A DNA stretch of 64,000 nucleotides from contig JACJYU010000002.1 of NCBI GenBank assembly GCA_020635915.1, positions 680,223 to 744,222 on the forward strand, read 5' to 3'. The notes beneath the pieces were generated by a model. It had not been told where the DNA came from, searched no databases, and was given only the letters and a program-made list of their open reading frames with translations. The position numbers and the translations under genes were made by a program. This DNA comes from Flammeovirgaceae bacterium. GTDB taxonomy: Bacteria; Bacteroidota; Bacteroidia; Cytophagales; Cyclobacteriaceae. This document shows, in pieces, positions 1 to 8,286 of this stretch. Position 1 is the stretch's first letter; each line of letters opens with the position of its first letter.

Positions 1-776
1 CTCGTTATGACGTAATGGATCCGCGTCTCGGGCGTGACATGTTCGCGCATCATGTTCACCATGGCATCCATGGCTTCAACCGCATCCAGTGCCGACCTGC
101 CCCGAAACGGGGCCGCTGCCGCGTGGGCCGCCACGCCATAAAACCTAAACTTGCCCGTTTTGTTTGCCAGTGAAGTTCCCGGGCTGGCGCTGTTTCCCGC
201 CCCGGGATGCCAGTTGATCACGGCATCCACATCCTGGAACAACCCCTCCCTGACCATATATACTTTTCCTGAGCCCCCTTCTTCGGCAGGGGTGCCATAA
301 AACCTGATGGTGCCCTGCCTTTTGTTGGCAGTCAACCAATCCTTTGCGGCAATGGCCGCTGCTGCCGATGCCGTGCCAAAGAGGTGGTGCCCACATGCAT
401 GGCCCGCCCCTTGCCCTTCAATAGGTTTTTTCACCGGCACCGCTTCTTGTGCCAACCCAGGCAGTGCATCAAACTCACCCAGTATAGCAATAATGGGCTT
501 GCCCTGTCCGTAGCTGGCAATAAAGGCCGTGGGCATCCCCGCCACTCCCTTTTCCACCTTAAACCCAGCCTTGGCCAGTGTTTCCTGAAGCAAGGCCGAG
601 CTACGGGTTTCTTGAAAACCCACTTCGGCATAGCCCCAAATTTGCTTTGCTATGGCAGCATACCCTTCCTGCCTGGCGTCAATTGCCTTGATTGTTTCTT
701 TCTTGGATTTTTGGGCCATTGTGGTTCCCGATATCGAAACCAGGGCCAAGGCCAGGGCCAGGCTAAAATTTTTCAT
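1..776 (-). CDS. M20 family amidohydrolase (AbgB-like), partial at left edge
   Basis: This gene runs off the left edge, so only the first 258 residues are visible. It begins with ATG at 776 and a Sec-type signal peptide (basic start, then an Ala/Leu-rich core ending TTMAQ), so the enzyme is probably exported to the periplasm. The M20 metallopeptidase signature GHACGHH sits at residues 125-131, with its Cys and His metal ligands, followed by the catalytic-Glu motif GTPAEEGG. The family contains p-aminobenzoyl-glutamate hydrolase subunit B and other M20D amidohydrolases that cleave amide bonds of N-acylated amino acids. Substrate cannot be told from this half. A TACTTTTG promoter element lies 30 bases upstream. 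The family assignment is solid; the AbgB-like label is inferred from overall similarity. Confidence 0.88.
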   Translation of the reverse strand, partial: MKNFSLALALALVSISGTTMAQKSKKETIKAIDARQEGYAAIAKQIWGYAEVGFQETRSSALLQETLAKAGFKVEKGVAGMPTAFIASYGQGKPIIAILGEFDALPGLAQEAVPVKKPIEGQGAGHACGHHLFGTASAAAAIAAKDWLTANKRQGTIRFYGTPAEEGGSGKVYMVREGLFQDVDAVINWHPGAGNSASPGTSLANKTGKFRFYGVAAHAAAAPFRGRSALDAVEAMDAMVNMMREHVTPETRIHYVIT

Positions 777-805
777 GTCCTTTAAATGGTTTTCCTAAAA
801 ATAAA

Positions 806-813
806 CAAAAGTA
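806..813 (-). promoter_or_regulatory. -7 promoter element TACTTTTG for the M20 amidohydrolase gene
   Basis: The minus strand reads TACTTTTG, an exact match to the Bacteroidota -7 consensus TAnnTTTG, with about 30 bases to the ATG at 776. I see no clear TTG or TTTG element 19-21 bases further upstream, so this is a half-supported promoter. Confidence 0.45.
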
Positions 814-951
814 ACTAACCCACCACTGGAATTGTGACGACCGCACTATAAAGCGGACTGGTGCCAACTACAAAAATTCATTTTATATTTACATAAAGGT
901 TCGTTAGTTTGAAGTGTGTACAACAATACCTGGCATTTTTTCCAAAAAGAT

Positions 952-1902
952 ATGAGAAAAACCACATGGGCCGTACTGGTCACTTTGCTACTGGTTTCTT
1001 GCAGCGTCCCTAAAGACAAGAAGATAGAGAAAGCCCCTGAAGTGGTTTCACTGCTTGGCACCACTTATTTTGAGCCGGAACGGAGCCCGGAACTACAACA
1101 TAGGCTGGACAGCAACCTTGCCGTTGCCATAGAAAACTTTCACCGCGACCCATCCGAAGAAAACTACATTTGGTATGGCCGCAGGCTTGGGTACTTGTCC
1201 CGGTTCAATGAAGCCATAGAAGTGCTCAGCGAGGGGATTGAAAAATACCCACAATCCTATAAGCTGCTTCGTCACCGTGGCCACCGGTTTATTTCCATGC
1301 GGTTGTTCGACCGGGCCATTGACGATTTGACCAAAGCCTCCCAGTTGATGGTGCCCTACCCTCTTGAAACCGAACCGGATGGCGCCCCCAACAAAATCAA
1401 TACGCCTTTGTCCAACACCCAATTCAATATTTGGTACCATCTTGGCCTTGCCCACTACCTCAAGGGCGATTTTCCCAAAGCTGAACAATCCTATATCGAA
1501 TGTTTGAAGGTAAGCAACAATGATGACCTGTTGGTGGCCACGATTGATTGGTTCTATATGACCTACAGACGTGAAGGCAAAGATGAATTGGCCGGGGGGT
1601 TGTTGGGGAACATTACAGACTCGATGTCCATTGTTGAAAACGATTCCTATTACAAACGACTGAAAATGTACCAGGGCAAGTTGGCACCGGAAGAAGTGCT
1701 AACGGTAAATCCCGCTGCCGATGACTATGACCTCTCCCTGGCCACGCAAGGCTACGGTGTTGGCAATTGGTACTTTTACAATGGCGACACGGCCAGGGCC
1801 GTGGATATATTTAAAAAGGTGGTGTCCGGGAAGAGCTTTTCTTCCTTTGGTTTCATCGCCTCTGAAGCGGAACTGGCAAGGCTTAGGGGGCCCAACCATT
1901 AA
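952..1902 (+). CDS. TPR-containing lipoprotein
   Basis: A 316-residue protein beginning with a lipoprotein signal peptide: MRKTTW, a hydrophobic core and a lipobox ending VSC with Cys16 as the likely lipidated residue. The body has tetratricopeptide-like helical pairs, with recurring patterns of Tyr, Gly, Leu and Ala such as YGRRLGYLSRFNEAIEVLSEGIE, shortened here to YGRRLGYLSRFNEAI, and HLGLAHYLKGDFPKAEQSY. TPR folds bind other proteins, so it is probably an envelope adaptor, but the partner is unknown. An alternative GTG start at 916 would put 12 extra residues before the signal peptide and is less likely. It stands alone between a divergent amidohydrolase and the thrBC operon, which has its own promoter just after this stop codon. 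Confidence 0.82.
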   Translation: MRKTTWAVLVTLLLVSCSVPKDKKIEKAPEVVSLLGTTYFEPERSPELQHRLDSNLAVAIENFHRDPSEENYIWYGRRLGYLSRFNEAIEVLSEGIEKYPQSYKLLRHRGHRFISMRLFDRAIDDLTKASQLMVPYPLETEPDGAPNKINTPLSNTQFNIWYHLGLAHYLKGDFPKAEQSYIECLKVSNNDDLLVATIDWFYMTYRREGKDELAGGLLGNITDSMSIVENDSYYKRLKMYQGKLAPEEVLTVNPAADDYDLSLATQGYGVGNWYFYNGDTARAVDIFKKVVSGKSFSSFGFIASEAELARLRGPNH

Positions 1903-1912
1903 TGAATGCATT

Positions 1913-1920
1913 TACATTTG
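1913..1920 (+). promoter_or_regulatory. -7 promoter element TACATTTG for thrBC
   Basis: TACATTTG matches TAnnTTTG exactly. It lies in the 51-base gap between the TPR lipoprotein stop (1902) and the thrB ATG (1954), giving a leader of roughly 30 bases. No convincing -33 TTG is visible because that position falls in the upstream coding end. Confidence 0.45.
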
Positions 1921-1953
1921 CTCCCTAAAACAAACGCACAGTAGGCGTAAAAA

Positions 1954-2889
1954 ATGAAAAATTCCATTAGGGTGTATAGCCCTGCGTCCGTTTCCAACGT
2001 AACCTGTGGCTTTGACATATTGGGGTTTGCCCTCGAAAAACCCGGTGACATCATCCTCGCGGAGCAAAGCACCAGGCCTGGGGTGCGGATCAAAGAAATC
2101 ATTGGGGGCAGCACCCTCCCGCTCGACCCAAAGGAAAACGTGGCCTCCGTGGCGGCACAGGCCCTGGTCAACCACATCAACCCGGGGTTCGGCATTGACC
2201 TCACCGTTCACAAGGGAATAAAGCCCGGAAGCGGGATTGGGTCAAGTGCATCCAGTGCGGCTGCCGCTGCCTTCGCGGCCAACCAATTGGCCGGGGCCCC
2301 CATAAAAGATACTTTGGGCCTCATCCCGTTTGCCATGCAAGGGGAATTGCTTGCGAGTGGGGCATTCCATGCAGACAATGTGGCCCCTGCTTTGCTCGGT
2401 GGCTTTATTATCGTCCGCAGCAACGACCCGCTGGATGTGGTGCAACTCGGCACCCCTTCTGAACTGTATGCAGTCGTGGTCCATCCCGATGTACAGATCA
2501 AAACTTCCGAATCCAGGAAACTGCTGCCCTCACTGGTGCCATTGAAAAGCGTGGTGGCCCAAACAGGGAACATCGCGGGGCTGGTGGCGGGCCTGTTGCA
2601 ACACGATTACAACCTGATCGGACGGTCGATGCACGATGGTATCGTGGAGCCGGCCCGGGCCCACACCATACCGGGGTTTAGGGAATTAAAGTCCGCGGCC
2701 ATACAAGCTGGGGCGCTGGGGGCGGGCATCTCCGGTTCCGGCCCATCGGTTTTTGCCTTGTGCTGGGGAGGGGCATCGGCAGGCAAAGTGCATGATGAAA
2801 TGAGAAGCGCTTATGGGGAATTCAATATCAAGTTTGATTCCTACATCTCGGCCATTAACAAAAAAGGGACCATTGAAATCATGGATTGA
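1954..2889 (+). CDS. thrB: homoserine kinase
   Basis: This 311-residue GHMP-family kinase phosphorylates L-homoserine with ATP to give O-phospho-L-homoserine, the penultimate step of threonine synthesis. The N-terminus reads SPASVSNVTCGFDILGFAL, typical of ThrB, and the phosphate-binding GHMP motif is at about residues 90-105 (PGSGIGSSASSA). A C-terminal glycine-rich GAGISGSGPSVFAL motif is also present. Length is normal. Its TGA overlaps the ATG of thrC by one base (TGATG), so the two are translationally coupled. The usual upstream partner thrA (aspartokinase/homoserine dehydrogenase) is absent here; a TPR lipoprotein occupies that place. Confidence 0.96.
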   Translation: MKNSIRVYSPASVSNVTCGFDILGFALEKPGDIILAEQSTRPGVRIKEIIGGSTLPLDPKENVASVAAQALVNHINPGFGIDLTVHKGIKPGSGIGSSASSAAAAAFAANQLAGAPIKDTLGLIPFAMQGELLASGAFHADNVAPALLGGFIIVRSNDPLDVVQLGTPSELYAVVVHPDVQIKTSESRKLLPSLVPLKSVVAQTGNIAGLVAGLLQHDYNLIGRSMHDGIVEPARAHTIPGFRELKSAAIQAGALGAGISGSGPSVFALCWGGASAGKVHDEMRSAYGEFNIKFDSYISAINKKGTIEIMD

Positions 2890-4190
2890 TGTTGTACCAT
2901 AGCACCAACGGCATATCACCAAAAGTGGGCTTTGAAGAAGCCGTACTACAGGGCCTGGCCCCAGACAATGGATTGTATTTTCCCGATGCCATCCCCAGGC
3001 TGCCGGATGTTTTTTTTGAATCCATCGAGGGGTTGCCCCCCCACGAAATCGCTTTTGAGGTGGCTAAGCCGTTTGCCGGGGGCAGCATCCCTGATGGTAA
3101 GCTCAGGCAAATTATCGAAGGGACGCTCGGCTTTTCCATCCCCTTGGCAGAGGTAGAAAAAGGCATTTACTCCCTTGAACTCTTTCATGGCCCCACGCTG
3201 GCATTCAAAGATGTGGGGGCGCGGTTTATGGCCAGGACCTTGCAGTATTTTTTGGAAAAGCATTCCCAGCCCGCGACCATCCTGGTGGCCACTTCAGGGG
3301 ATACGGGCGGGGCAGTGGCCGGTGGCTTTTATGGGGTGGAAGGAATCAATGTAGTCATACTCTATCCCTCCGGAAAAATCAGTGCCATACAAGAAAAGCA
3401 ACTTACCACCTGGGGCAAGAACATCCATGCGCTTGAGGTTGACGGTACTTTTGACGATTGCCAGAGGCTTGCCAAAGAAGCCTTTGCCGACACCGGGCTG
3501 AGGGCACGCTATGGGCTAACGTCCGCCAACTCGATCAATATCGCGCGGCTGCTGCCACAATCCTTCTATTATTTTTTTGCCTACCGGCAGCTTAAGGACA
3601 AATCAAGGGATATGGTGGTATCGGTGCCCAGCGGCAACCTGGGCAACCTTACGGCAGGGCTAATGGCCTGGCGCATGGGGCTGCCCATCGGCCGGTTTGT
3701 GGTGGCCACCAACCGCAACGATGTAATGGCACAATACCTGAAAACAGGGATTTTTAACGCCAAGCCTTCCGTGCCCACTGTTGCCAATGCGATGGACGTA
3801 GGCAACCCCAGCAACTTTGCCAGGATCCTTGAAATTTTCAATCATGACCATGGTAGTGTTAAAGGGAAACTCATAGGGCACACTTTTGGCGACCCCGAAA
3901 TCAAACAATGCATTTCCGAAGTATTTAAAAAAACCGGCTATGTGCTAGACCCACACGGGGCCTGTGGGTACCTGGGGCTACGGAAAAGCCTTGCGGCAAA
4001 GGAAACCGGTATTTTTTTGGGCACGGCCCATCCTGCAAAGTTCAGCGAAACGGTAGGTGAATCGATTGGCCGGGCCATCGCCATGCCAGTTGGCCTCAAG
4101 AAAATTATGGAAAAGGAAAAAGTGGCGGCCCGGTGCCCACCCACATTGGAAGGGCTAAAGCATGCCATGGTAAAGGCCCTTGGAAAGTAA
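2889..4190 (+). CDS. thrC: threonine synthase
   Basis: A 433-residue PLP-dependent lyase that converts O-phosphohomoserine to L-threonine. The PLP-binding lysine lies in LAFKDVGARF (Lys107), and the phosphate-cup motif ATSGDTGGAVAGGF follows. The start at 2889 overlaps the thrB stop; a TTG one codon earlier is possible but unneeded. Length and the N-terminal YHSTNG...GLAPDNGLYFP pattern match the family. The gene ends opposite the convergent AAA+ ATPase gene, and the 89-base gap between them holds no clear terminator. Confidence 0.97.
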   Translation: MLYHSTNGISPKVGFEEAVLQGLAPDNGLYFPDAIPRLPDVFFESIEGLPPHEIAFEVAKPFAGGSIPDGKLRQIIEGTLGFSIPLAEVEKGIYSLELFHGPTLAFKDVGARFMARTLQYFLEKHSQPATILVATSGDTGGAVAGGFYGVEGINVVILYPSGKISAIQEKQLTTWGKNIHALEVDGTFDDCQRLAKEAFADTGLRARYGLTSANSINIARLLPQSFYYFFAYRQLKDKSRDMVVSVPSGNLGNLTAGLMAWRMGLPIGRFVVATNRNDVMAQYLKTGIFNAKPSVPTVANAMDVGNPSNFARILEIFNHDHGSVKGKLIGHTFGDPEIKQCISEVFKKTGYVLDPHGACGYLGLRKSLAAKETGIFLGTAHPAKFSETVGESIGRAIAMPVGLKKIMEKEKVAARCPPTLEGLKHAMVKALGK

Positions 4191-4279
4191 CCTCAATTAC
4201 AAATACCTTGGGCTGGGTTAATACCATGCCAACCGGTCTGGCCAATGTTATTTCCGTGGTTTCCTTATAAATCCTCTAT

Positions 4280-5464
4280 CTAAAAAATTTGATTTGGCAA
4301 AACCTTCAAAAAATCTTGCCAAGGCATTCCCCTACTACCAACGAGCAGTACTTTATCAGGATCATGGCGTTTTTTGAAAGCCTCCATGCCTGGCACGCTT
4401 TGCCGTTCACCACTTTTTACCTCAATTCCAATAACTTTTCCGTTCTTCTCCAGAACAAAATCAATTTCATCATTCCGGTGGCGCCAGTAGTAGATTGCAT
4501 AACCTTCAAACTGATGGTTCACCAGGTGTGCACCAATGGCCGCCTCGACCCAACGGCCCCATATATCGGGCTTAAAGGTTACTTCCTTCATCGTTGCGCT
4601 TTGTTGCGCGGTAAGCAACGCGGTGTTGTGCACCTGAAACTTTGGGCTTGAGGAGCGTTGGCGAAGCCGCCCGCCTGTATATTTTTCAATACCGGCCAGC
4701 AGCCCCGCGGTGTCCAGCAAGTTTAGGTAATGTGCCAATGTAGTAGTATTGCCAGCATCCTGAAGTTGTCCCATTATTTTTGTGAAAGACAGTATCTGTC
4801 CGGAGTACAAGCATCCCAGCTCAAACAGCTTTCGCAACAAGGCAGGCCTGTCAATCCGGGTAAGCATGAGAATGTCTTTGGATATACTGGTTTCGATCAG
4901 TGCATCGTTCACATATTTCTTCCAGCGGCCTTCATCATCCATTAAGCCAACTGCACCAGGATAGCCACCAAACCACACATATTGATCGGGTGACACACCA
5001 AAAGCTTGTTCCATTTCAGTAAATGGCCAATGGCCCAGATAGGTTGTTTCGAAACGCCCGGCCAAGGACTCGGTCAACCCTTGTTGCAAAAGCAATCGCG
5101 ATGAGCCTAATAGTACCACCTTAATGGGTTGGTTGGCCCTGGTGTCTTCGTCCCATAATTTTTTAACAACCTCACTCCAATTATTGATCTTTTGAACTTC
5201 ATCAATAGCCAATACAAACGCTGTAGCCCCCGATACTTTCCATTGTAGGCGGGCTGCCTCCCACTGCTGTTCGAGCCAAACGCTTCCGGCATTGGCAACG
5301 GCATCCGCTGATGCATACAAATGTGGTTCATTGAGCTTGTCCAAAAGTTGGCCAATAAGGGTGCTTTTGCCTACCTGTCGTGGCCCCATAATGACCTGAA
5401 TGAACCTTCTCGGCTCATTCATTCTCACCTTAAGTGGCTGAATATGAGGCCTTTCAAATGTCAT
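4280..5464 (-). CDS. AAA+ ATPase with C-terminal DUF4143 domain
   Basis: A 394-residue ATP-binding protein. The Walker A motif GPRQVGKST is close to the N-terminus and a Walker B-like stretch AFVLAIDEVQ follows. The second half is the DUF4143 domain, whose C-terminal segment (IDFVLEKNGKVIGIEVKSG) resembles a PD-(D/E)xK nuclease fold with Asp, Glu and the E-V-K triad. Such proteins are widespread in accessory regions; their cellular role is not established, although the nuclease-like tail suggests nucleic-acid processing. ATG at 5464 is chosen over a TTG at 5479. Three copies of TTACTCA lie immediately upstream. It is downstream of, and on the same strand as, a tRNA gene, a frequent setting for acquired genes. 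Confidence 0.88.
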   Translation of the reverse strand: MTFERPHIQPLKVRMNEPRRFIQVIMGPRQVGKSTLIGQLLDKLNEPHLYASADAVANAGSVWLEQQWEAARLQWKVSGATAFVLAIDEVQKINNWSEVVKKLWDEDTRANQPIKVVLLGSSRLLLQQGLTESLAGRFETTYLGHWPFTEMEQAFGVSPDQYVWFGGYPGAVGLMDDEGRWKKYVNDALIETSISKDILMLTRIDRPALLRKLFELGCLYSGQILSFTKIMGQLQDAGNTTTLAHYLNLLDTAGLLAGIEKYTGGRLRQRSSSPKFQVHNTALLTAQQSATMKEVTFKPDIWGRWVEAAIGAHLVNHQFEGYAIYYWRHRNDEIDFVLEKNGKVIGIEVKSGERQSVPGMEAFKKRHDPDKVLLVGSRGMPWQDFLKVLPNQIF

Positions 5465-5471
5465 GGACAAA

Positions 5472-5500
5472 TTACTCAATACAATGAGTAAAATTACTCA
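5472..5500. promoter_or_regulatory. TTACTCA half-site array upstream of the AAA+/DUF4143 gene
   Basis: TTACTCA occurs at 5472-5478 and 5494-5500, and its exact complement TGAGTAA at 5485-5491. The first pair forms a perfect 7-bp inverted repeat with a 6-base spacer, and the third copy follows two bases later. The array ends 8 bases before the ATG at 5464, a position suited to a repressor operator or autoregulation. Binding protein unknown. Confidence 0.45.
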
Positions 5501-5545
5501 AAGTTGTGCGAAAAAGGTAAATCCCGCGCTTTTAAGGGTAGGCTT

Positions 5546-5575
5546 GCCGGCAGCGGGGAAATCCCCCTTGCCGGC
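5546..5575. terminator. GC-rich hairpin just downstream of tRNA-Arg
   Basis: GCCGGCAG-C-GGGG (5546-5558), an AAAT loop and CCCC-C-TTGCCGGC (5563-5575) form a 12-bp stem with one mismatch. It begins three bases after the encoded CCA of the tRNA on the minus strand. There is no T tract on either side, so it may act as a processing or pausing hairpin instead of a standard intrinsic terminator. Confidence 0.45.
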
Positions 5576-5577
5576 TT

Positions 5578-5652
5578 TGGTAGTCCCGGCAGGAATCGAA
5601 CCTGCATCTAAAGTTTAGGAAACTTCTATTCTATCCATTGAACTACGGGACC
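5578..5652 (-). tRNA. tRNA-Arg (anticodon CCU) with encoded CCA
   Basis: The minus strand folds into a standard cloverleaf. The 7-bp acceptor is GGTCCCG against CGGGACT (one G-U pair). The D stem is GTTC/GAAT, the anticodon stem GAAGT/ACTTT, and the loop TTCCTAA puts CCT at positions 34-36. The T arm is GCAGG-TTCGATT-CCTGC. The mature body is 5581-5652 (72 nt) and CCA is encoded at 5578-5580. The tRNA reads AGG arginine codons. Confidence 0.96.
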
Positions 5653-5685
5653 ATTTTACGGGTGGGGACACCGGGCATGGGGACG

Positions 5686-5715
5686 CAAATTTATAAAAAT
5701 ACCTTTAGGATTCAA
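5686..5715 (-). promoter_or_regulatory. tRNA-Arg promoter (-33 TTG, 19-base spacer, -7 TAAATTTG)
   Basis: On the minus strand TTG (5713-5715) is followed after exactly 19 bases by TAAATTTG (5686-5693). Both elements and the spacing match the primary Bacteroidota promoter. The inferred start site is near 5680, about 28 bases before the tRNA. The -33 element overlaps the last codons of hflX, so the tRNA is expressed independently of that gene. Confidence 0.75.
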
Positions 5716-6901
5716 CCGGATAGTCCGTATCCTGATACTCAAAAAAGTTGCCATTTACATAGTTGGGGTAAATGGCCAAATGCCTTTTCTTCACCGCCTC
5801 GAATATGGCCCGCCTTAGCCCCTCAAGGTTTTCTTTGGTGAAAGCCGAGACAAAAACAATATTCTCAAAACCGTGTTCCTGGTAAAACTGCTTCATTTCC
5901 CCCGGCTTCCCTTCTTTCAACAAGTCCACCTTGTTCAGTACCAAAATGGTGGGGATGTTTCCCGCCCCGATTTCCGCAAGGGTGTTCGAGACCACCTCTA
6001 TATGGTTATGGTGAAAAGGGTGCGCCACATCCACCACGTGCAGCAGGATATCGGATTCCCTCACCTCGTCCAGGGTCGATTTAAAGGATTCGATCAGGTG
6101 ATGGGGCAATTTCCGGATGAAGCCCACCGTGTCTGACAATAAAAAAGGCACATTCCCGATCACCACTTTCCGGACGGTGGCATCCACGGTGGCAAAAAGT
6201 TTGTTTTCGGCCTTTACGTTGGCCTTTGAAAGCAAATTCATTAAGGTGGACTTTCCTACGTTGGTATAGCCTACCCATGACACCCTGACAATGTTGGCCC
6301 GTGATTTTCGCTGTGTCTTGCGCTGCTTGTCTATTTTCTCCAGTTCGTCCTTCAGGATGGAGATTTGGTACCGGATATTCCTTCTGTCCGTTTCAATTTC
6401 CTTCTCCCCTGCCCCACCACGGGTGCCCGTCCCCCCACGCTGGCGTTCCAGGTGGGTCCACATGCGGGTAAGCCTCGGTAGCAGGTATTGGTTCATGGCA
6501 AGCTCCACCTGCGTACGGGCCTGGGCAGTTTGGGCCCTTTGCAGGAAAATTTCCAGGATCAAAAGGCTCCTGTCATACACCTTTACCGTTGACTCCCTGC
6601 CTTTAGGGTTCAACTCCCGCTCAATGTTCCTTAGCTGTGAAGGGCTCAGGTCATCATCAAAAACCACATTGCCCACCCCTTTGCCAAAGACAAATTCCTT
6701 TATTTCTTCAAATTTTCCTTTTCCCACGAACGTGCGGGGGTCAGGGTGTGGCAGCCGCTGCACAAACCTCCCCAACGAAACGATGCCGGCCGTCCTGGCA
6801 AGAAATGCCAGTTCATCGAGGTGCTCTTCGGTGATTTCAGCCAATGCCTTGCCCGTTTCAACGGCCACAAGGACTGCGCTTTTCCCATCTGATCCACTCA
6901 T
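5705..6901 (-). CDS. hflX: GTPase HflX
   Basis: A 398-residue ribosome-associated GTPase that splits or rescues stalled 70S ribosomes in other bacteria. The N-terminal HflX domain carries FVGKGKFEEI and VVFDDDLSPSQLRNIE; a charged coiled coil (about residues 160-195) includes the RGGTGTRGGAGEKEIETDRR element. The G domain shows G1 GYTNVGKST, G3 DTVGF and G4 NKVD. Length is typical. ATG at 6901 is preferred over TTG at 6916 because it begins the conserved region. The stop codon lies over the promoter of the downstream tRNA. Confidence 0.96.
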   Translation of the reverse strand: MSGSDGKSAVLVAVETGKALAEITEEHLDELAFLARTAGIVSLGRFVQRLPHPDPRTFVGKGKFEEIKEFVFGKGVGNVVFDDDLSPSQLRNIERELNPKGRESTVKVYDRSLLILEIFLQRAQTAQARTQVELAMNQYLLPRLTRMWTHLERQRGGTGTRGGAGEKEIETDRRNIRYQISILKDELEKIDKQRKTQRKSRANIVRVSWVGYTNVGKSTLMNLLSKANVKAENKLFATVDATVRKVVIGNVPFLLSDTVGFIRKLPHHLIESFKSTLDEVRESDILLHVVDVAHPFHHNHIEVVSNTLAEIGAGNIPTILVLNKVDLLKEGKPGEMKQFYQEHGFENIVFVSAFTKENLEGLRRAIFEAVKKRHLAIYPNYVNGNFFEYQDTDYPVES

Positions 6902-7010
6902 AAAATTATTTTTCAATATTTACAGCCCTGGCCAATCCATTAGGGAGGGGCCAACGGTCGGCCGTCAACAAAATTTCCAAAAGTATGGCCCGCGGCAAGT
7001 TACTTTTCTT

Positions 7011-7018
7011 TATTTTTG
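7011..7018 (+). promoter_or_regulatory. -7 promoter element TATTTTTG ahead of the exopolysaccharide genes
   Basis: TATTTTTG matches TAnnTTTG in the 255-base gap between hflX and the first glycosyltransferase gene. It would leave a leader of about 130 bases, which contains a 20-codon aromatic-rich reading frame at 7032-7094. No -33 element is evident, so the assignment is tentative. The rest of the gap shows no other feature. Confidence 0.35.
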
Positions 7019-7156
7019 CAGGATATAGTACATGGAACTTACATTTAGATGGATTTTTGATGCTACTTTTAAACACTTATATGGTTACTTTTAATTTGGT
7101 TTCCACATAACCTGTAAATACAACCGCTAAACCTGTCTGTAAACCCGCTGGCTTGG

Positions 7157-8269
7157 ATGAAAGTTGCAATCGTCTTAAACACTTCATGGAACATCTACAA
7201 TTTTCGGCTGAATTTTGTTAAAAAACTCATCGCCAATGGGCATGAGGTGCATACCATAGCCCCAATCGACAAATATACGCATCACCTGGTGGAAGCGGGG
7301 TGCATCCACCATAAAGTAAGGATGGACAGCAGGGGCGCAAACCCCATCAAGGATTTTGCCCTGATCATTGAATTATGGTCGATTTATAGAAAAATAAGGC
7401 CTGGCGTTGTCCTTCACTACACCGTGAAGCCCAACGTATATGGCACCATTGCGGCCACTTTGCTAAAAATCCCGGCCGTCAATAATGTGTGTGGGCTGGG
7501 CACGGTGTTCCTGAAAAAAAACCTGGTTTCCGCCATTGCCATCCAGCTTTACAAATGGACGTTCCGGTTTCCCAGGAAAGTGTTCTTTCAAAACCACGAT
7601 GACCTGAACCTGTTTGTAGGGCAAAAACTGGTGCGCCCGGAAACGGTGGACCTGATACCAGGGTCGGGGGTGGATCTGGAAAAATTCCAGCCCATGGCCT
7701 TCCAAAGGAATGAATCCTTCACGTTTTTGCTCATCTCCCGGTTGATTACCGACAAAGGGGTGCTGGAGTACATTGAGGCCATCAAAAAATTAAAGTCAAA
7801 TGGGGTAAATGCCCGTTTTCAAATTTTAGGTGCCAAAGACCCCTACCACAAGCGTGGCATAAAGGAAAAAACCATCGAGCAATGGATAGCGGAAGGCACG
7901 GTTGAATACCTGGGCACTACCGATGACGTAAGGCAATTTATCGAAAAAGCCGACTGCATTGTATTGCCATCCTACCGGGAAGGGGCGCCACGCACCTTGC
8001 TGGAGGCCGCAAGTTCGGCCAAGCCCATGATTGCCACCGATGTGCCCGGGTGCCACCATGTAGTGGTCGACCAGGTAAACGGGCTGCTGTGCAAACTAAA
8101 GGATGCAGACGACCTCGCCCAAAAGATGGTGGACATGGCCGGCTACAGCAACGACAGGCTGGAAAAATTCGGGGCAAACGGCCGGGCCAAAATGGAGGCG
8201 GAGTACAACGAAAACGTGGTGATCGACAAATACCTTCAAGCTATCCGGTCCCTCCAAAAAGCGTCTTAA
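7157..8269 (+). CDS. family 4 glycosyltransferase
   Basis: A 370-residue GT-B fold retaining glycosyltransferase. The N-terminus MKVAIVLNTSWNIYNFRLNF is the acceptor-binding Rossmann half; the C-terminal half has the E-x7-E signature EGAPRTLLE, which contacts the nucleotide-sugar donor. It resembles enzymes of the PglA/WcaA type that extend undecaprenyl-linked sugars at the cytoplasmic face. It is the first gene of the exopolysaccharide locus, followed after 17 bases by rfbC. Donor and acceptor sugars cannot be predicted. Confidence 0.9.
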   Translation: MKVAIVLNTSWNIYNFRLNFVKKLIANGHEVHTIAPIDKYTHHLVEAGCIHHKVRMDSRGANPIKDFALIIELWSIYRKIRPGVVLHYTVKPNVYGTIAATLLKIPAVNNVCGLGTVFLKKNLVSAIAIQLYKWTFRFPRKVFFQNHDDLNLFVGQKLVRPETVDLIPGSGVDLEKFQPMAFQRNESFTFLLISRLITDKGVLEYIEAIKKLKSNGVNARFQILGAKDPYHKRGIKEKTIEQWIAEGTVEYLGTTDDVRQFIEKADCIVLPSYREGAPRTLLEAASSAKPMIATDVPGCHHVVVDQVNGLLCKLKDADDLAQKMVDMAGYSNDRLEKFGANGRAKMEAEYNENVVIDKYLQAIRSLQKAS

Positions 8270-8274
8270 TTGCG

Positions 8275-8282
8275 TACTTTTG
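8275..8282 (+). promoter_or_regulatory. -7 promoter element TACTTTTG immediately before rfbC
   Basis: TACTTTTG matches TAnnTTTG and sits only 4 bases before the rfbC ATG (8287). If used, transcription would begin at or next to the start codon, giving a leaderless message. It may equally be chance within a 17-base gap. Confidence 0.3.
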
Positions 8283-8286
8283 GGGC

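Noticed and set aside
384..785. 133-residue plus-strand frame over the M20 amidohydrolase
   Set aside because: It is antisense to a clear M20 gene with signal peptide and metal motif; its composition is not protein-like.
8050..8286. Extended N-terminus of rfbC
   Set aside because: It overlaps the glycosyltransferase gene by over 200 bases and is not homologous to RmlC.
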